This document shows, one piece after another, positions 21,622-32,823 of a stretch of DNA of 64,000 nucleotides. The notes under the pieces were generated by a model. That model saw only the letters and a list, made by a program, of their open reading frames with translations, had not been told where the DNA came from and ran no database searches. The translations under genes were made by a program, and so were the position numbers. Numbering within the stretch: the stretch's first letter is position 1; every line of letters starts with the position of its first letter. This DNA comes from Aureobasidium sp. EXF-3400 (Eukaryota; Ascomycota; Dothideomycetes; Dothideales; Saccotheciaceae): positions 186,001 to 250,000 of the forward strand of contig SWBL01000022.1 of NCBI GenBank assembly GCA_024195585.1, in the 5' to 3' direction.

Positions 21622-24600
21622 ATGCACAGAGTACTCAGAATTGGTGTTGATGTTGGCGGGTACGTCAAGCAACATAACACCCCGAATCTTGGCTAATCGA
21701 CCAATTTCTAGTACCAATACCGATGGAGTTATTCTGGATCCCACGAAAGCATCAGAGCCTGGCAAAGGTGTTGTGGCATGGTAGGTGTCAATACTAGAGG
21801 ATATACTGGTACCGGGTTTTGAAACACATGTTAACATCTGCAAAAGGCATAAAGCACCTACGACCACAAATCCGAGTGCAGGTATCAGTAATGCCCTGAC
21901 TTCTATGTTTGAGCAGGCAAATACCAACCCGTCTGACGTTGCTTCTGTGACCATCGGTACTACAGTATGTATATTGTCACAACTTGGTCGACAAGCCGCT
22001 GACCAGAACTCAGCATTTCGTCAATGCAGTGGTAGAGAGAGACGCCGCAAGACTTGCCCGAGTAGCTGTGATTCGGCTGTGTGGACCCTTTGGCAAACAC
22101 GCCCTACCTTGTATCGACTGGCCAGCCGACATGGAGGATCTGATCCTTGGTCATCATGCCTTAGTCAAGGGAGGTCTCGAAGGTAGGTCAGGTTCAATAC
22201 CCTTGTCCCTCTATTCTGACAAACTCCAGTGGATGGCAATCTGATCGCCGACATTGATCTTGAGGAAATCAAAGACCAATGCGAGATAATCAAGCAGAAA
22301 GGCATCACAAGTATTGTGGTCATCGGAGTCTTCAGTCCTATCGATTCGACCTATCGTCAGGAAGAAGGAGCTGCACAGGTCATCAACGACACCCTGCCTG
22401 GATGTCATATTGTACTCTCGAAGGAAGTCGCGAATCTTGGATTCCTGGAGCGCGAGAATGCCGCCATATTGAATGCTTCGATCTTGCCTTTCGCGAGAAA
22501 GACTATTCGCTCTTTCCAAAAACCCATCAAACGTCTGGGATTGACGTGTCCCGTTTTTCTCAGCCAGAATGATGGAACAATTCTCAGTGGTGAGATGGCA
22601 TCACGACTACCTATCAGGACCTTCTCCAGTGGACCAACGAACAGTATGAGGGGCGCTGCCTACCTCGCTCAAGGCGAAACGAACGAAGCAATGATGGTTG
22701 TCGATATTGGTAGGTTCTTCTCTAATTCTTATCAAAAGTATACTCATGCGATACAGGTGGAACGACTACTGATGTTGGCTTACTGCTTGCCAATGGCTTT
22801 CCTAGGCAGGCAGCAGCTTACTCGGAATTTGCTGGCGTGCGCATGAACTTCTCCTGTCCTGATGTTAAGAGTATCGGCCTTGGAGGTGGATCTGTCGTGA
22901 GAGAGAATCATGACAACACCACAGTTGGCCCTGATAGCGTGGGCTACAAAATCCAGACCGAAGCCCTCGTTTTTGGTGGTGAAGTTCCCACGACCACCGA
23001 CTACACAATCGCTGGGGACAGCGACATTGACATTGGCGATCGAAGTAAGGTAAAACACTTGTCACAAAGTGGCATCTCTTCATTCAAGGCGGTCGTGAAG
23101 ACGATGCTCGAGAAGGTCGTTGATACCATGAAGACATCGCCGGAAGATCTGCCTGTGCTGCTGGTAGGTGGTGGAGCCATCATAGCCCCCGACGAGTTAG
23201 TTGGAGCAAGCCGGGTAATCAAGCCAGAATACTCTGGAGTAGCTAACGCAATCGGAGCTGCAATCGCAAGAGTCAGCGCTGTCATTGACACAGTGAAATC
23301 TACCGAGTCCAAAAGTGTTGCCAATCTGGTGGATGAGATCTCGAAAGAAGCGATCCAGAAAGCAGTCGAGTCTGGAGCAGCAGAGGACTCGGTCAAGATT
23401 GTTGAGGTTGAGACATTGCCGTTACCTGTAAGTTCACCCGAGATGAACCAGAACCTAGAACTGACGAATGGTTGAAGTACATTGCGAACAAGGGTAGATT
23501 CATCATCAGAGCAGCTGGAGAATTTGACTACAGTCGAGCCAATGAGATGAAAACAGCTACAGATGAACAGCTCTCAAATGAGAATGACATGGATATCTAC
23601 GACAAGAGCGGTAACAAGCCGCAGCACAATGTCGATAACATCAAGAAGCATGTTGCGGTTGAGCCTATCGACATAGCTACCTACAGACCGAAAGTGATAG
23701 ATCGAGTCTGGTATGTCTCCGAAACAGACCTTGAGTGGATGTCAATCGGCTGTTACATCTTGGGTACTGGCGGAGGTGGTAGCCCATACTCTCACATGCT
23801 TCGCATGAGAAGCATCTTACGAGACGGAGGGGTGATCAGGGTCATCAACCCTCACGATCTCAAAGACGATGATCAAGTTGGTTGTGGCGGTGGAGCAGGC
23901 TCGCCCACAGTAGGAATCGAGAAGCTTCCTGGCGATGAGTGAGTTCAGCAGATGCCTCTCGTCGATGAAAGTTGCTGACCGTACCAGGATGACGGATGCT
24001 CAGCGTGGCTTGTATAGGATGTGTGATAGAAAAGCTACTGCAATGATTGCCCTCGAGATTGGTGGCGGCAATGGACTACAAGGCATGATCTTGGGAGCAA
24101 GTTCTAACATGAATTTGCCTACAGTCGGTAAGTTCACCATATATCAAGATTCGACCGCTTCCACTGACGCCAGCGACAGATGGTGATTGGATGGGAAGGG
24201 CATATCCAACAAAATGGCAAACCACACCTGTCGTCTTCAACGAACGCCCATGTGTTTTCTGTCCCGTCGCCACGGCGGACGGAAACGGCAATCTGCTGTA
24301 CATGCCAACTGCTGTATCTGACCTGGCCGTAGAACGTATCATCAGGGCCGCTCTTTCACAGATGGGTGAGTTCCATCAAAACCTCATCTTGCCAGCTTTC
24401 GAGGCTCAAGCTGACATTGTCTAGGCTCTCACGTCGGTTGCGCAGAAGGTCCTGTCACCGGAGCAGAAACAAAACGCTGGGCTGTAGAACATACAATTTC
24501 TCTAGCCTGGCGTATTGGTCGAGCAGTCGCATCAGCCCGTCAGAGCAATCGCATCGATACCGTGGCCGAAAGTATCATCGACGAAGTCGGTGGTCCTGAA

Positions 24601-25041
24601 GCCGCAAAAGTCATCTTCAAAGGCAAGATCGTTGGTGTAGACAGAACATTGCGCAACGGTCACGTCTACGGTGAAGTCATCATAGAGGCCAACGAGACCG
24701 GATCCTCGACCGAGTTTGAAGGCCGCATCAAGATCCCATTCAAGAATGAGAACATTGCTGCTTTCAAAGTCAAGGATGATAGCTCTGAGGAAGTGTTGGC
24801 TATAGTGCCGGATCTTATTTCTGTGATTGACGCACAATCTGGCGAAGCCATCGGTACCCCTGAGTATCGCTATGGTTTGTTGGTCACTGTTATTGGTATC
24901 ACTGCTAGTGATAAATGGACGTCGACACCGCGAGCTATCGAGATTGGAGGACCTGCGGCATTCGGATTGACGGATATTGAGTACAAGCCTTTGGGCAAGT
25001 TCGTCAAGCCTGTTAGCGTAATTGACGAGTACTCGAACTGA
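21622..25041 (+). CDS. Hydantoinase/oxoprolinase-DUF917 fusion protein
   Basis: Ten exons (21622-21659, 21712-21780, 21847-21964, 22014-22182, 22230-22709, 22757-23427, 23478-23938, 23988-24127, 24180-24365, 24425-25041), separated by introns of 47-66 bp, close exactly in frame and give 982 residues. The N-terminal half is a HyuA-type ATP-dependent hydantoinase/oxoprolinase: GVDVGGTNTDG at 8-18, WHKAPTT, and the second ATPase-fold motif VDIGGTTTDVG near 290. The C-terminal part from about 585 is DUF917 (now linked to S-methyl-thiohydantoin desulfurase), with GTGGGGSP near 612, ALEIGGGNGLQG, and DGDWMGRAYPTKWQT. Such fusions are known in fungi. The role is probably ring-opening of a hydantoin-like or 5-oxoproline-like nitrogen compound in the cytosol. 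The divergent NCS1 permease, whose family includes the bacterial hydantoin carrier Mhp1, supports this. The exact substrate is unknown. Confidence 0.9.
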
Positions 25042-25609
25042 TGGGAAGATGCGGAGGAAAGAACTACCTGTGGAATGTACTTGCATTTTCCTCGGCGAGG
25101 CATGTAGCATCCGGTATAGGTAAACAGCGCCGCGAGTACTTACACTTGCATTCTTTGAGAGGCTCTCACCATCCTCCGGATAACGAGTATGAACCTTGCA
25201 AAGTTATCATATTATGAATATGTACGGTGACAATACCCCTGGATTGTCCCTAAAGTCTCTCCGGTGGAAGGAATCACTAGGCACCGTGTCAAAACAGATT
25301 TGGGGCAAGAACGCGAGGTCTGAAGAAAATCATCGTATTTGAGAAACACTGTCAACATCTGGACTATGAAGTTGTAGAGATATGTCTGTCATGTCTCGAC
25401 AGGATATTGACACAGCGTTGGATGCCTTTGAATGGAATCTCACAAGATTCCACATACCCTCCATCAGACTCTTCAAAAACCATTGACCTTACCTGTATCG
25501 ACGCCTCTACCGTCGAGCAGCTGGAGTGCTTTGGCTAGAGTTCTTTAGCCTTGCTATGCTCGCGCGGCTGGACGACATCACTCAGACTTTCAGTGGTGTC
25601 CTCAAGTCT
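25042..25609. other. Convergent gap
   Basis: 3' flanks of the hydantoinase fusion gene and of the reverse-strand coiled-coil gene. Nothing recognised. Confidence 0.5.
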
Positions 25610-26170
25610 TCAAGCTTGCCTGTCACGACGACGCTGTTTCTTGATCAAGTCTCGATTCGCCATCCTTAGGCGCTGGGATTTCTTGGATCTTGCAAGCCTA
25701 GCTCTCAGGTTTGCTAGTTCTCTCTGCATGTCGTCCATCTTCTGTGCTGCTCCAAGAGCATCCATCTCCGCGATCTCTCGAAAACATAGTTCCCCGTCGA
25801 GCGATTCTACGAGAGCCATGTTCTCCATGATTTCTTGCGTGAGCTCGGCCTTCAGTCTAGTGATTTCAAGTCTGAAGACCAATTCCTGGCATCTTGTCGT
25901 AGAAATCAGGTCCTTATTTGGGCATTGTTTGGCGTCTTCGTGCAAGATAGATAAGTCGCCACGTTCTCCATCGATTCTCTGCAAGGTTTCCGCAAGAGCT
26001 GTTTCTAGCTGTTGGGCGTTTGCGAAGTAGTACTCCTGCTCACGGAGCTTCGATTCCAGGTCCTTGTTGAGCGCAATCTGTTGTTGTAGAGATTGCTCTA
26101 GTTCCCTGGTTTTGGCGTCCATTGGGTTTGTTGTTTGCTTCTGAGATTCGAGAGGGATTGGGTGTGACAT
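25610..26170 (-). CDS. Small coiled-coil protein, unknown function
   Basis: A single uninterrupted frame of 186 residues from the ATG at 26170. Almost the whole protein from residue 20 on is heptad-like, charged and glutamine/leucine-rich (RELEQSLQQQIALNKDLESK, MDDMQRELANLRARLARSKK), so a long parallel coiled coil is predicted. The C terminus is strongly basic (RDLIKKQRRRDRQA). There is no signal peptide or membrane segment. I do not recognise a family. A second coiled-coil orphan begins 700 bp away on the other strand, but sequence relatedness between the two is not evident. A genuine gene is likely because the frame has strong coiled-coil periodicity, yet expression is unproven. Confidence 0.6.
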   Translation of the reverse strand: MSHPIPLESQKQTTNPMDAKTRELEQSLQQQIALNKDLESKLREQEYYFANAQQLETALAETLQRIDGERGDLSILHEDAKQCPNKDLISTTRCQELVFRLEITRLKAELTQEIMENMALVESLDGELCFREIAEMDALGAAQKMDDMQRELANLRARLARSKKSQRLRMANRDLIKKQRRRDRQA

Positions 26171-26870
26171 TGGCGAAACGAGTTAATAGGGAATATGATG
26201 TTTATGATTGAACTTTCAAGGACAAGGTGCTTGAGGAATGTAGAAAAAAGGAGCGAGGAGATGTTGAAGAAGCTTGTGTGTGCTGCGGCAGACATGTTCT
26301 GGCTTCAAATCTACTTACTAATTTTATGGGTGGTTGGTGATCGACGCTGCGAGTACAGCGCAGTGGGACTGGCCCAGTGACATTTCATCATAGACAGATC
26401 TCACCTCTTCTGTCTGGCAATTGTAGATTCATGAGTAGAAAGAGCATTCCGCTTACACCGAGTTGAGAGCAGAACGGACCGAGTTTGAGGGTTGCAGACA
26501 AACAAGGAAGGAGTCCTTGTGGTGAGCTTGGCATCGCGATGAGATGAGATGGATAAGATAAGTGCAACCTCCTCCTTCCATCACCATTCTCAGTTCTCCT
26601 ATCTTTCGTTGAACACCCAGCAAACCTATGACTCGATTGTGATTGCAACAACGTATCATGAATCGAAAGTTATCAGAGGCTGGGAATCCAATATCGAGAA
26701 TCACGCCAATTCTGAGCAGTGGCCATCTTTTTAATCTACACGTCTACGCGTGCCTTCGCGATTTTCGAAATGTGATCCGGAGTATTCGGATACTGTATTG
26801 TTCTATCGTTGTTGCTACGTGAGGTATTTCTTTTCATCATCACCCATCACCCCATTCGAAACTGACCAGT
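26171..26870. other. Divergent promoter region between two coiled-coil genes
   Basis: No gene or repeat recognised. Confidence 0.5.
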
Positions 26871-27721
26871 ATGGTCACAACGAGGAAAAGGACATCGACT
26901 TCCAGTGATTGTGTGTTCTATGCCACGTTCCTCATCCTTGAACACAAACTGATGCATGCGCAGGCAATGAAGACATCCACGAGAGCAACCAGAAAAGGCA
27001 ACGCATTGTCATCCAAAGACATACAGAGGAGCCTTCAGTTCTGTCGAATGACTCTGTCCCCCACAAGGACGCATCCAATCTCGCCTCAGACGACGTCCCA
27101 AACCAGATGGAATTTGACATGAAACCTATGCAGGTCATATTCGACTATATGAGCAAGGAGATGATGAGACTTGAAGCCGAGAAAGAAGAATGCAAGAAAA
27201 AATACCTGGAGCAAAAAGAGATAGCCAACCGCTTGTCCGACCAAATAAATGACAACCACTCTCTAGTCACAGAAAGCTCTCTGGTCGAAGAGCTACAGAC
27301 AGAGATCACGCAAAGAGCACAATCTCCCAGAAACGCCGCAGTGCTTCACCCTCGATATGTACAAGGGCTCCGTCAGGAGATGTTGGTGGAGCAGCAGCGA
27401 TGGGACGCACACATGGCGTTACAAATGAAAAAAGAGAAGAAGTTACGGCTGCAGCAACTGGAGAGAGACATAGTGACAAAGATGCAGCGATGGACCAAAG
27501 ACATGGAAGACAGCAAACTCGCCCTCTATAGCGACATGGAAGCATATCGAACGCATGTGCAATCTTCCTATCAGGACATGCTCAGGGAATTGAAACTCAA
27601 CAAGCACGGTGGAGAAAGTTCAAGTCTGGGAAGCATTTTGGCGGCGTTCGGTGAGCAGATAGATCAGCCGGGATTCGGTTCCTCTCGAAGGTGTCTTAAT
27701 CGCTGCAACTGTCCGTTTTGA
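26871..27721 (+). CDS. Coiled-coil protein, unknown function
   Basis: Exons 26871-26910 and 26964-27721 with a 53-bp intron (GTGTGT...GCGCAG) encode 265 residues. The intron is inferred because the short first exon (MVTTRKRTSTSSD) otherwise runs into a frame that stops before the coiled coil; spliced, it joins a hydrophilic N terminus to the helical part. From about residue 90 the protein is a charged coiled coil (MSKEMMRLEAEKEECKKKYL, ERDIVTKMQRWTKDMEDSKL). The end is Cys-containing (RRCLNRCNCPF). No domain or localisation signal is recognised. The N-terminal ATG and first exon are less certain than the main exon. Confidence 0.6.
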
Positions 27722-28468
27722 ATGAAGATGAAGACATTCTCGAGCGGCAAAACTGAGCTCTCTCTAAGTAAAAATCTACTAGCAATTGAAAGGCATCAAG
27801 AAGTTGCAGGGGGTGTGTGAAAGCGTCAGGAGATGACCTGCGCATACTTGCTGCCGCAACACTGCTCCTTCATGTCATCTTCAATCGAAGCCCCCGTCAC
27901 AACTCAAGATGCCATCAGGTGCTACGACCCTATTGGACGAGATAATCTCTCTTTTCCTTTACTGAGGGCCAGCGACGACGACCACGGGGTCTTAGCATTT
28001 CTCCTTGTTATCACAGAATTTCTCAACTTGCCTTCATCATAAGGAAATGCAGTGCACCAGTGGCATCAATGCACCGGCTAAGGAGAGACTTGAGAACGTC
28101 AAGTTTAAAGTACAACACCCTCTCTCCGTGTGCAAAAGGCTGCGGTGTATGTAACTGGAGGACTGCAGGACAGTATTGAGGAACGGGATAGTATCTATTG
28201 AGAAGCCATGTGCTCTCGCCTCTCTTTGTATACGTCTCTGGCGTGCAAGCTATTGTGCTTTGTGATAGCGGAGACTTCGCTACAGGAGGATTCGCGAAGT
28301 CTGATATACGGAGAGAACGTATCTCAGAAGGTTTATCAAAGTGCTATCGATGGTAACTTCACAGCGGCGGACTTCGAAACAATGATCCTGTTGCGGAAAG
28401 AAAAGGGAAATATGGTATTGAGCAATGATAAACACGAACAAGAATTGAGATTATACAAAAAATGCATC
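27722..28468. other. Convergent gap
   Basis: Flanks of the coiled-coil gene and MPP10. Nothing supported. Confidence 0.5.
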
Positions 28469-30574
28469 TTACAACTTGTAAGAACCACCAGCAGAAGGGG
28501 CTTTGGTGTCCTTGACAGCAGCACCCGAAACATCTGTGATCTGTCCCTTGTTGCCGATAACCTTGACACCACCCTTCTTGAGATCGCTGATGATGCCCTT
28601 TCTCTCCGTTGTCTTCTTGCTCTCCTTCTTGGAAGGGTCGATGTTGGCCAGCGACTTCTTCTCGCGTTCCTTGTCGCGTCTGCGGCGACGCTTGCGGTCT
28701 TCTCTGCTCATTTCTTCGCGGTTGACGACCAGACCTCCACGGGTGGCAAGCTCGGCCTCTGCCTTCTCGGCCGCCTCTCCTGCCTTATAGATCTCCTGTG
28801 GTGCGAGTTGAGAAGCAGCAGCGGCTTCTGCACCGGCAGTGGGGCGGGCATCTTCCAGACGTACGACGGGTGCATCGACACGGATATCGAGTTGTGTTGC
28901 GGGACCCTTGGGCTTGAAGTGCCAGGAACTGAGACTGTCAAGCTTGTTGCTGATATCGCGCCATAGAGCATCAATTTCCAGCTGCTCCTTTTGTGTCTTT
29001 TCGTCCTTTGCATCGACGTAGTTGGGATCAGTGGCCTTGAGATGCTCCTCCTCGTACATTTCAGCAAGAGACTTTTTGCTCTTGCTGTCATCGAGCTCAA
29101 AGTCGAGACGCCCGCGTCTGCTTGAGTTACCTGTAGCCAAATCATCAGGACGACGGCGGATGATGTCTTGGAAGTCCTCGGCCAGAATGCGACGCTTGAT
29201 AAGCTCTTCCAGACTCTCACTAATCTCGGCAGTGATGACTGGTACAGGCTTTCCAACGCGCTCGAACTCGAGGTCCTCTTCGAGCAATGAGTTGATGGGA
29301 CGATCAGCAGCACGAGCCTCACCAGATAGAGTCCAGTCTCTCTTTGCAACGTTTGCGGCTTCCAGACGTCGGATCTCCTCTGTGAGAGCGGCCTGGCGAC
29401 GCTCGTGTGCTGAACGGCGAGAGCGAGGGTCGGCTGGGTCAAGGTTCTCCTCGTCCTCTTCGTCGTCTGTGACATCGTCGAACAGGTCACGGTGGACCTT
29501 CTCCATGGTACGCTCCATCTCTTCCTCATTCTCTGCAGGCTCATCGGCACCGCTTGGGGAGGCCTGTTTGGCAGGGAAGTTGTGGGGGTTCGGGCGTCCC
29601 TTCTTGTTCTTGCGGACCTTTTTGGCAGGAGGGGCGAAGAAGTCGGCGTACTTGACTTCGTTTGTGTTGGAAAGCGAACCCATGCCGTCCATCTCTCCTT
29701 CCTCAACTTCCTCCTCGTCGTCACTGAATCCTTCGGGTGCGTTCAGGTCGACATTGCCGAATGTCGGACCATCTTCGTCGTCTGATTCACCATCGCCGTT
29801 CTGTGCTGCCTTTGCGATTGTGGTGCTAGCTCCTAAAGGGTTGGATCCCCAGTCGATACCCTCCTCGTCATCGTCTTCGAAATCGTTGTCTCCACGAGCG
29901 TCGGCTTGTTCGAGGAACTCTGATTGTTTGTTGAAGTCGTCAATGGAGAAGAAGCCGTCGTTCAGGCCATGCGGATCGGGCACATATTCGGCTGCTTCCT
30001 CGCTCTCTGCCTCGGATCCGCCTTCACTGCCCATCTCGACATCCTCATCCGCCTCAATGTCTGACTCCTCATAGTCATCGACCTCGCCGTCAACCTCCAT
30101 GTCCTCGTCATCTTCCTCCTCGCCGTCTACGTCCTGACCCTCGATTTCGTAGTCGACTCCCTCCTCACCGATGTCACTCTCGCCCTCTTCTGAAAGCTCT
30201 TCACCTTCCTGATCCTCGCTCTCATCTTCGGATTCGTCGATAGCGTACTTCTCAGCGAGCTCGTCGAAGTTGCGCTGAGCCTCTTTCCTGGCGGCGTCGA
30301 TAATGCGCCTTGCTTGTTCCCAGACTTGGTCGACAGCAAATCCGTCAACGTGAACTTTCTTCAGGCGCAAAACCTCCTCGTCCTCATCATTCTGACCACG
30401 CTTCCTCTTTTTGCGAGCTTCTTGCAAGCGCTGCTGCTGTGTCTCGGCGATGGATTTGGCGATCGGATCGAGTGTTTGCTTGAGAAAATCGAGCGATGAT
30501 GTGTGTAATGTGGTTGGCGGTTGCAGGAAGGTGTACGGCTCTGATGTGAGCGATTTGACTAGACTTGCTGCCAT
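28469..30574 (-). CDS. MPP10: U3 snoRNP protein Mpp10
   Basis: One exon of 701 residues from the ATG at 30574. The N terminus (SLVKSLTSEPYTFLQPP, then SLDFLKQTLDPIAKS) and the long acidic middle with repeated Asp/Glu/Ser clusters at about 110-250 are characteristic of Mpp10, as are DDFNKQSEFLEQ, DWGSNPLG and the conserved C-terminal half (WTLSGEARAADRPINSLLEE, DLEFERVGKPVPVITAEI, ALWRDISNKLDSLSSWHFKP). The C-terminal part is Lys/Arg-rich. Mpp10 forms a subcomplex with Imp3 and Imp4 in the small-subunit processome and is needed for early 18S rRNA processing in the nucleolus. Length and domain order match the family, and no intron is needed. Confidence 0.93.
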   Translation of the reverse strand: MAASLVKSLTSEPYTFLQPPTTLHTSSLDFLKQTLDPIAKSIAETQQQRLQEARKKRKRGQNDEDEEVLRLKKVHVDGFAVDQVWEQARRIIDAARKEAQRNFDELAEKYAIDESEDESEDQEGEELSEEGESDIGEEGVDYEIEGQDVDGEEEDDEDMEVDGEVDDYEESDIEADEDVEMGSEGGSEAESEEAAEYVPDPHGLNDGFFSIDDFNKQSEFLEQADARGDNDFEDDDEEGIDWGSNPLGASTTIAKAAQNGDGESDDEDGPTFGNVDLNAPEGFSDDEEEVEEGEMDGMGSLSNTNEVKYADFFAPPAKKVRKNKKGRPNPHNFPAKQASPSGADEPAENEEEMERTMEKVHRDLFDDVTDDEEDEENLDPADPRSRRSAHERRQAALTEEIRRLEAANVAKRDWTLSGEARAADRPINSLLEEDLEFERVGKPVPVITAEISESLEELIKRRILAEDFQDIIRRRPDDLATGNSSRRGRLDFELDDSKSKKSLAEMYEEEHLKATDPNYVDAKDEKTQKEQLEIDALWRDISNKLDSLSSWHFKPKGPATQLDIRVDAPVVRLEDARPTAGAEAAAASQLAPQEIYKAGEAAEKAEAELATRGGLVVNREEMSREDRKRRRRRDKEREKKSLANIDPSKKESKKTTERKGIISDLKKGGVKVIGNKGQITDVSGAAVKDTKAPSAGGSYKL

Positions 30575-30749
30575 GTTTGGCTATCGATTTTGTGTGTCGT
30601 GACTTGGTCTGGCTCGCTCAGAGACATTTTTCCTGCGGGCTTCATCTTTTGCGGCGAGCTGTGCCAAGCCCCGTCTTAACGCCGGCGACCGTATCCGCAG
30701 TCGACGACAAAGTAATATATTGGCATTTAAACTTTCTGCTCACATCAAC

Positions 30750-30821
30750 GGTTGCGTGGCCCAATGGCAAGGCGCTTGACTACGAATCAAGAGATTCCAG
30801 GTTCGACCCCTGGCGTGATCA
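30750..30821 (+). tRNA. tRNA-Arg (anticodon ACG)
   Basis: A 72-nt cloverleaf without intron. Acceptor strand GGTTGCG pairs with CGTGATC (with G-U pairs); the anticodon arm is CTTGA-CTACGAA-TCAAG, placing ACG at 34-36; the T arm is CCAGG-TTCGACC-CCTGG. A and B boxes are intact. A short T4 run at 30825-30828 can serve as the Pol III terminator. Confidence 0.92.
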
Positions 30822-31296
30822 TTGTTTTGTTTTGCAACGTATCAAGGTGTTTGGCATAACCTCACGTTGTCAAATTTTGACATCGACGCTTGTTCGCCGG
30901 CATCTTTTTGTCTTAACCAACTTCAATACTCTACACATCGCTGCAAGCCTAGAAACACGAGGGCTTCTCTATGCCGAACATCTGGACCCGATGGTCGACA
31001 GGATTTTGGCGTATCGTCAGATAACCGGAAACGATGTCTTTTCTTTGTTCCTCCTAGTCCGCCAACAATGCAGGGTTTCATTGTCAGCTTCTTGACACTG
31101 ATCTGCGTCAAAGAAAGTCATTCGCCGGATGCAGGTAACGACCATGGACAGAATCGGTAAATTCACTCATGCCAGCGAAGGCTCCCAGAATGTCGTTCCT
31201 CAGACTAGGAGAGTTCGTCTATCATTTTGCCCTCTGCTATCCTAGATATTAGCCTCCCGTTTTCATTAGCAAGACACGACCGACCTATCGAGAGAC
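30822..31296. other. Gap between tRNA-Arg and kinase-like gene
   Basis: Probably the promoter and leader of the kinase-like gene. Nothing else recognised. Confidence 0.5.
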
Positions 31297-32823
31297 ATGT
31301 CAAAAATATTGAGCGATGACCAAAAAGCCATAGTGCGTAGGGACGGCTCGAATCTGGAACTCATAAAGCTGCCGAATCCGCTGCCAAACACGCGATGGGT
31401 CGGTGGATACCACCTTGGATCGGGAACCTACGGCCTCGCCACCCTTTGGGTATTGGTGGACAACTCAACTTTGAGAGCTGTTGCGCACGCAGTCATCAAA
31501 GATGCTTTTGAAGGGGTCTGGGAACCGACCGTTGAAAAAGGCATCTATAAAGACATCTATCTGCAACTCAAGGACAAGGGCCTCGATTTTGGTGTCGATC
31601 CTACACACAAGATTGGTCATGCAGCACCCAAACTCAGATTTTTGAAAGAAGCATATTTACAAGGCTTGATGACAGTACCTGATGCCGCCGAGGAGATCTA
31701 CTGCGCACAGCTCTATGGTTACGCAAGAAAGCTCTTGCCAAAACCTCACGCAGAGCATCGCAATCATTGGCGCTTGTACTTACCTCTATACGATTACGGA
31801 GATCTCAGTGGTCTCATGAGTGCCCACCTCTACAAATCAATAGCCATACCGGAACCGTTCCTCTGGCACACCCTTATGTGCTTGATGAAGGCCGCTGTCC
31901 AGCTGGAGGAGAAAGCACGACTACGTCCCCATGGAACCGACTCAGACGTAATCATTGTGTGTGACATGAAGCCAGCGAACATACTCCTCGCCCAACCTGA
32001 CAGGACATCAACTTTTCCCATTTATCCAAGACCCCATGTTGCGGACCTTGGAGGAGGTTGCCTTACGAATCGAACTGATCCTAAAAACATATCGAATACA
32101 CTGAGCTGGACCCACACCCAAGGCTACTTGGCTCCAGAGATGTCGAAGCACCTGTCAGAAGAAACATTGCGCGGTACATGGACGAACGTGTGGCAGATTG
32201 GACGAGTGCTCGAGCTGATGATGAAATTGATTCCGGAGGAGTGGAACGATATAGATTATCGATTCAGACCTGGACTCACGCCAGCAGACCTGGAGCCAGT
32301 CATAATCGATTACAACTACGAGCTGCCCGCACAGAGAAACTATTCGATGACGCTGAGGCGTGTGGTCGCTGATTGTTTGCGCCTCAATCCAGAATATCGG
32401 CCATCGCCTCAAGCTCTCTTAGAGTACATGGATACAAACAAACATCTTTTCAGAGGCATGGATACCTTCGGCAATGATGCTTGGTTCCTCGCCCGGCAAC
32501 GAAACCGCGCCGCGGCACCCCCACCACCCACAAACGAGTACCAGGAAGCCGCTCTCAGAGCAGCTGAGGCGGAAAAGACGAGACGCTTCGTCAACGCCAA
32601 ACCATACTTACACGCCTGGGGCCACGAAAGAGCAGCCCAATATGCTGAGCTGGGCGTGTTCCCTCCAGAGCATTACGAAGTCTTGTACACAGATGAAGCA
32701 AACTTGTGGGCTACCGAGACTGCAGATTTTATCTGGCCAGATGGCACACCTGTGTGGCGACTGCCGCCTCCTGCTGCGCATCCTCCCGCTGCGCGATCCT
32801 CGTCGAGTGCCCACATACGTTGA
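31297..32823 (+). CDS. Divergent protein-kinase-like protein
   Basis: A single exon of 508 residues from the ATG at 31297. Kinase landmarks are present but altered. The glycine loop is GSGTYG at 41-46. A lysine at 68 (AVIK) is the likely ATP-anchoring residue. The catalytic loop is VCDMKPANILL, keeping Asp223, Lys225 and Asn228 but lacking the usual His-Arg. The metal-binding motif is DLG at 250-252 in place of DFG, and APE is at 279-281. The ATP and metal ligands are therefore present and activity is possible. A long insert lies between the N lobe and the catalytic loop, and a Pro/Ala-rich tail follows. Such lone intronless kinase-like genes are common in filamentous ascomycetes and are rarely assigned a function. 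Substrate and pathway are unknown. Confidence 0.75.
   Translation: MSKILSDDQKAIVRRDGSNLELIKLPNPLPNTRWVGGYHLGSGTYGLATLWVLVDNSTLRAVAHAVIKDAFEGVWEPTVEKGIYKDIYLQLKDKGLDFGVDPTHKIGHAAPKLRFLKEAYLQGLMTVPDAAEEIYCAQLYGYARKLLPKPHAEHRNHWRLYLPLYDYGDLSGLMSAHLYKSIAIPEPFLWHTLMCLMKAAVQLEEKARLRPHGTDSDVIIVCDMKPANILLAQPDRTSTFPIYPRPHVADLGGGCLTNRTDPKNISNTLSWTHTQGYLAPEMSKHLSEETLRGTWTNVWQIGRVLELMMKLIPEEWNDIDYRFRPGLTPADLEPVIIDYNYELPAQRNYSMTLRRVVADCLRLNPEYRPSPQALLEYMDTNKHLFRGMDTFGNDAWFLARQRNRAAAPPPPTNEYQEAALRAAEAEKTRRFVNAKPYLHAWGHERAAQYAELGVFPPEHYEVLYTDEANLWATETADFIWPDGTPVWRLPPPAAHPPAARSSSSAHIR

Noticed and set aside
28708..30074. Long frames in other phases and on the opposite strand over MPP10
   Set aside because: They are shadows of the acidic, GA-rich MPP10 coding sequence.
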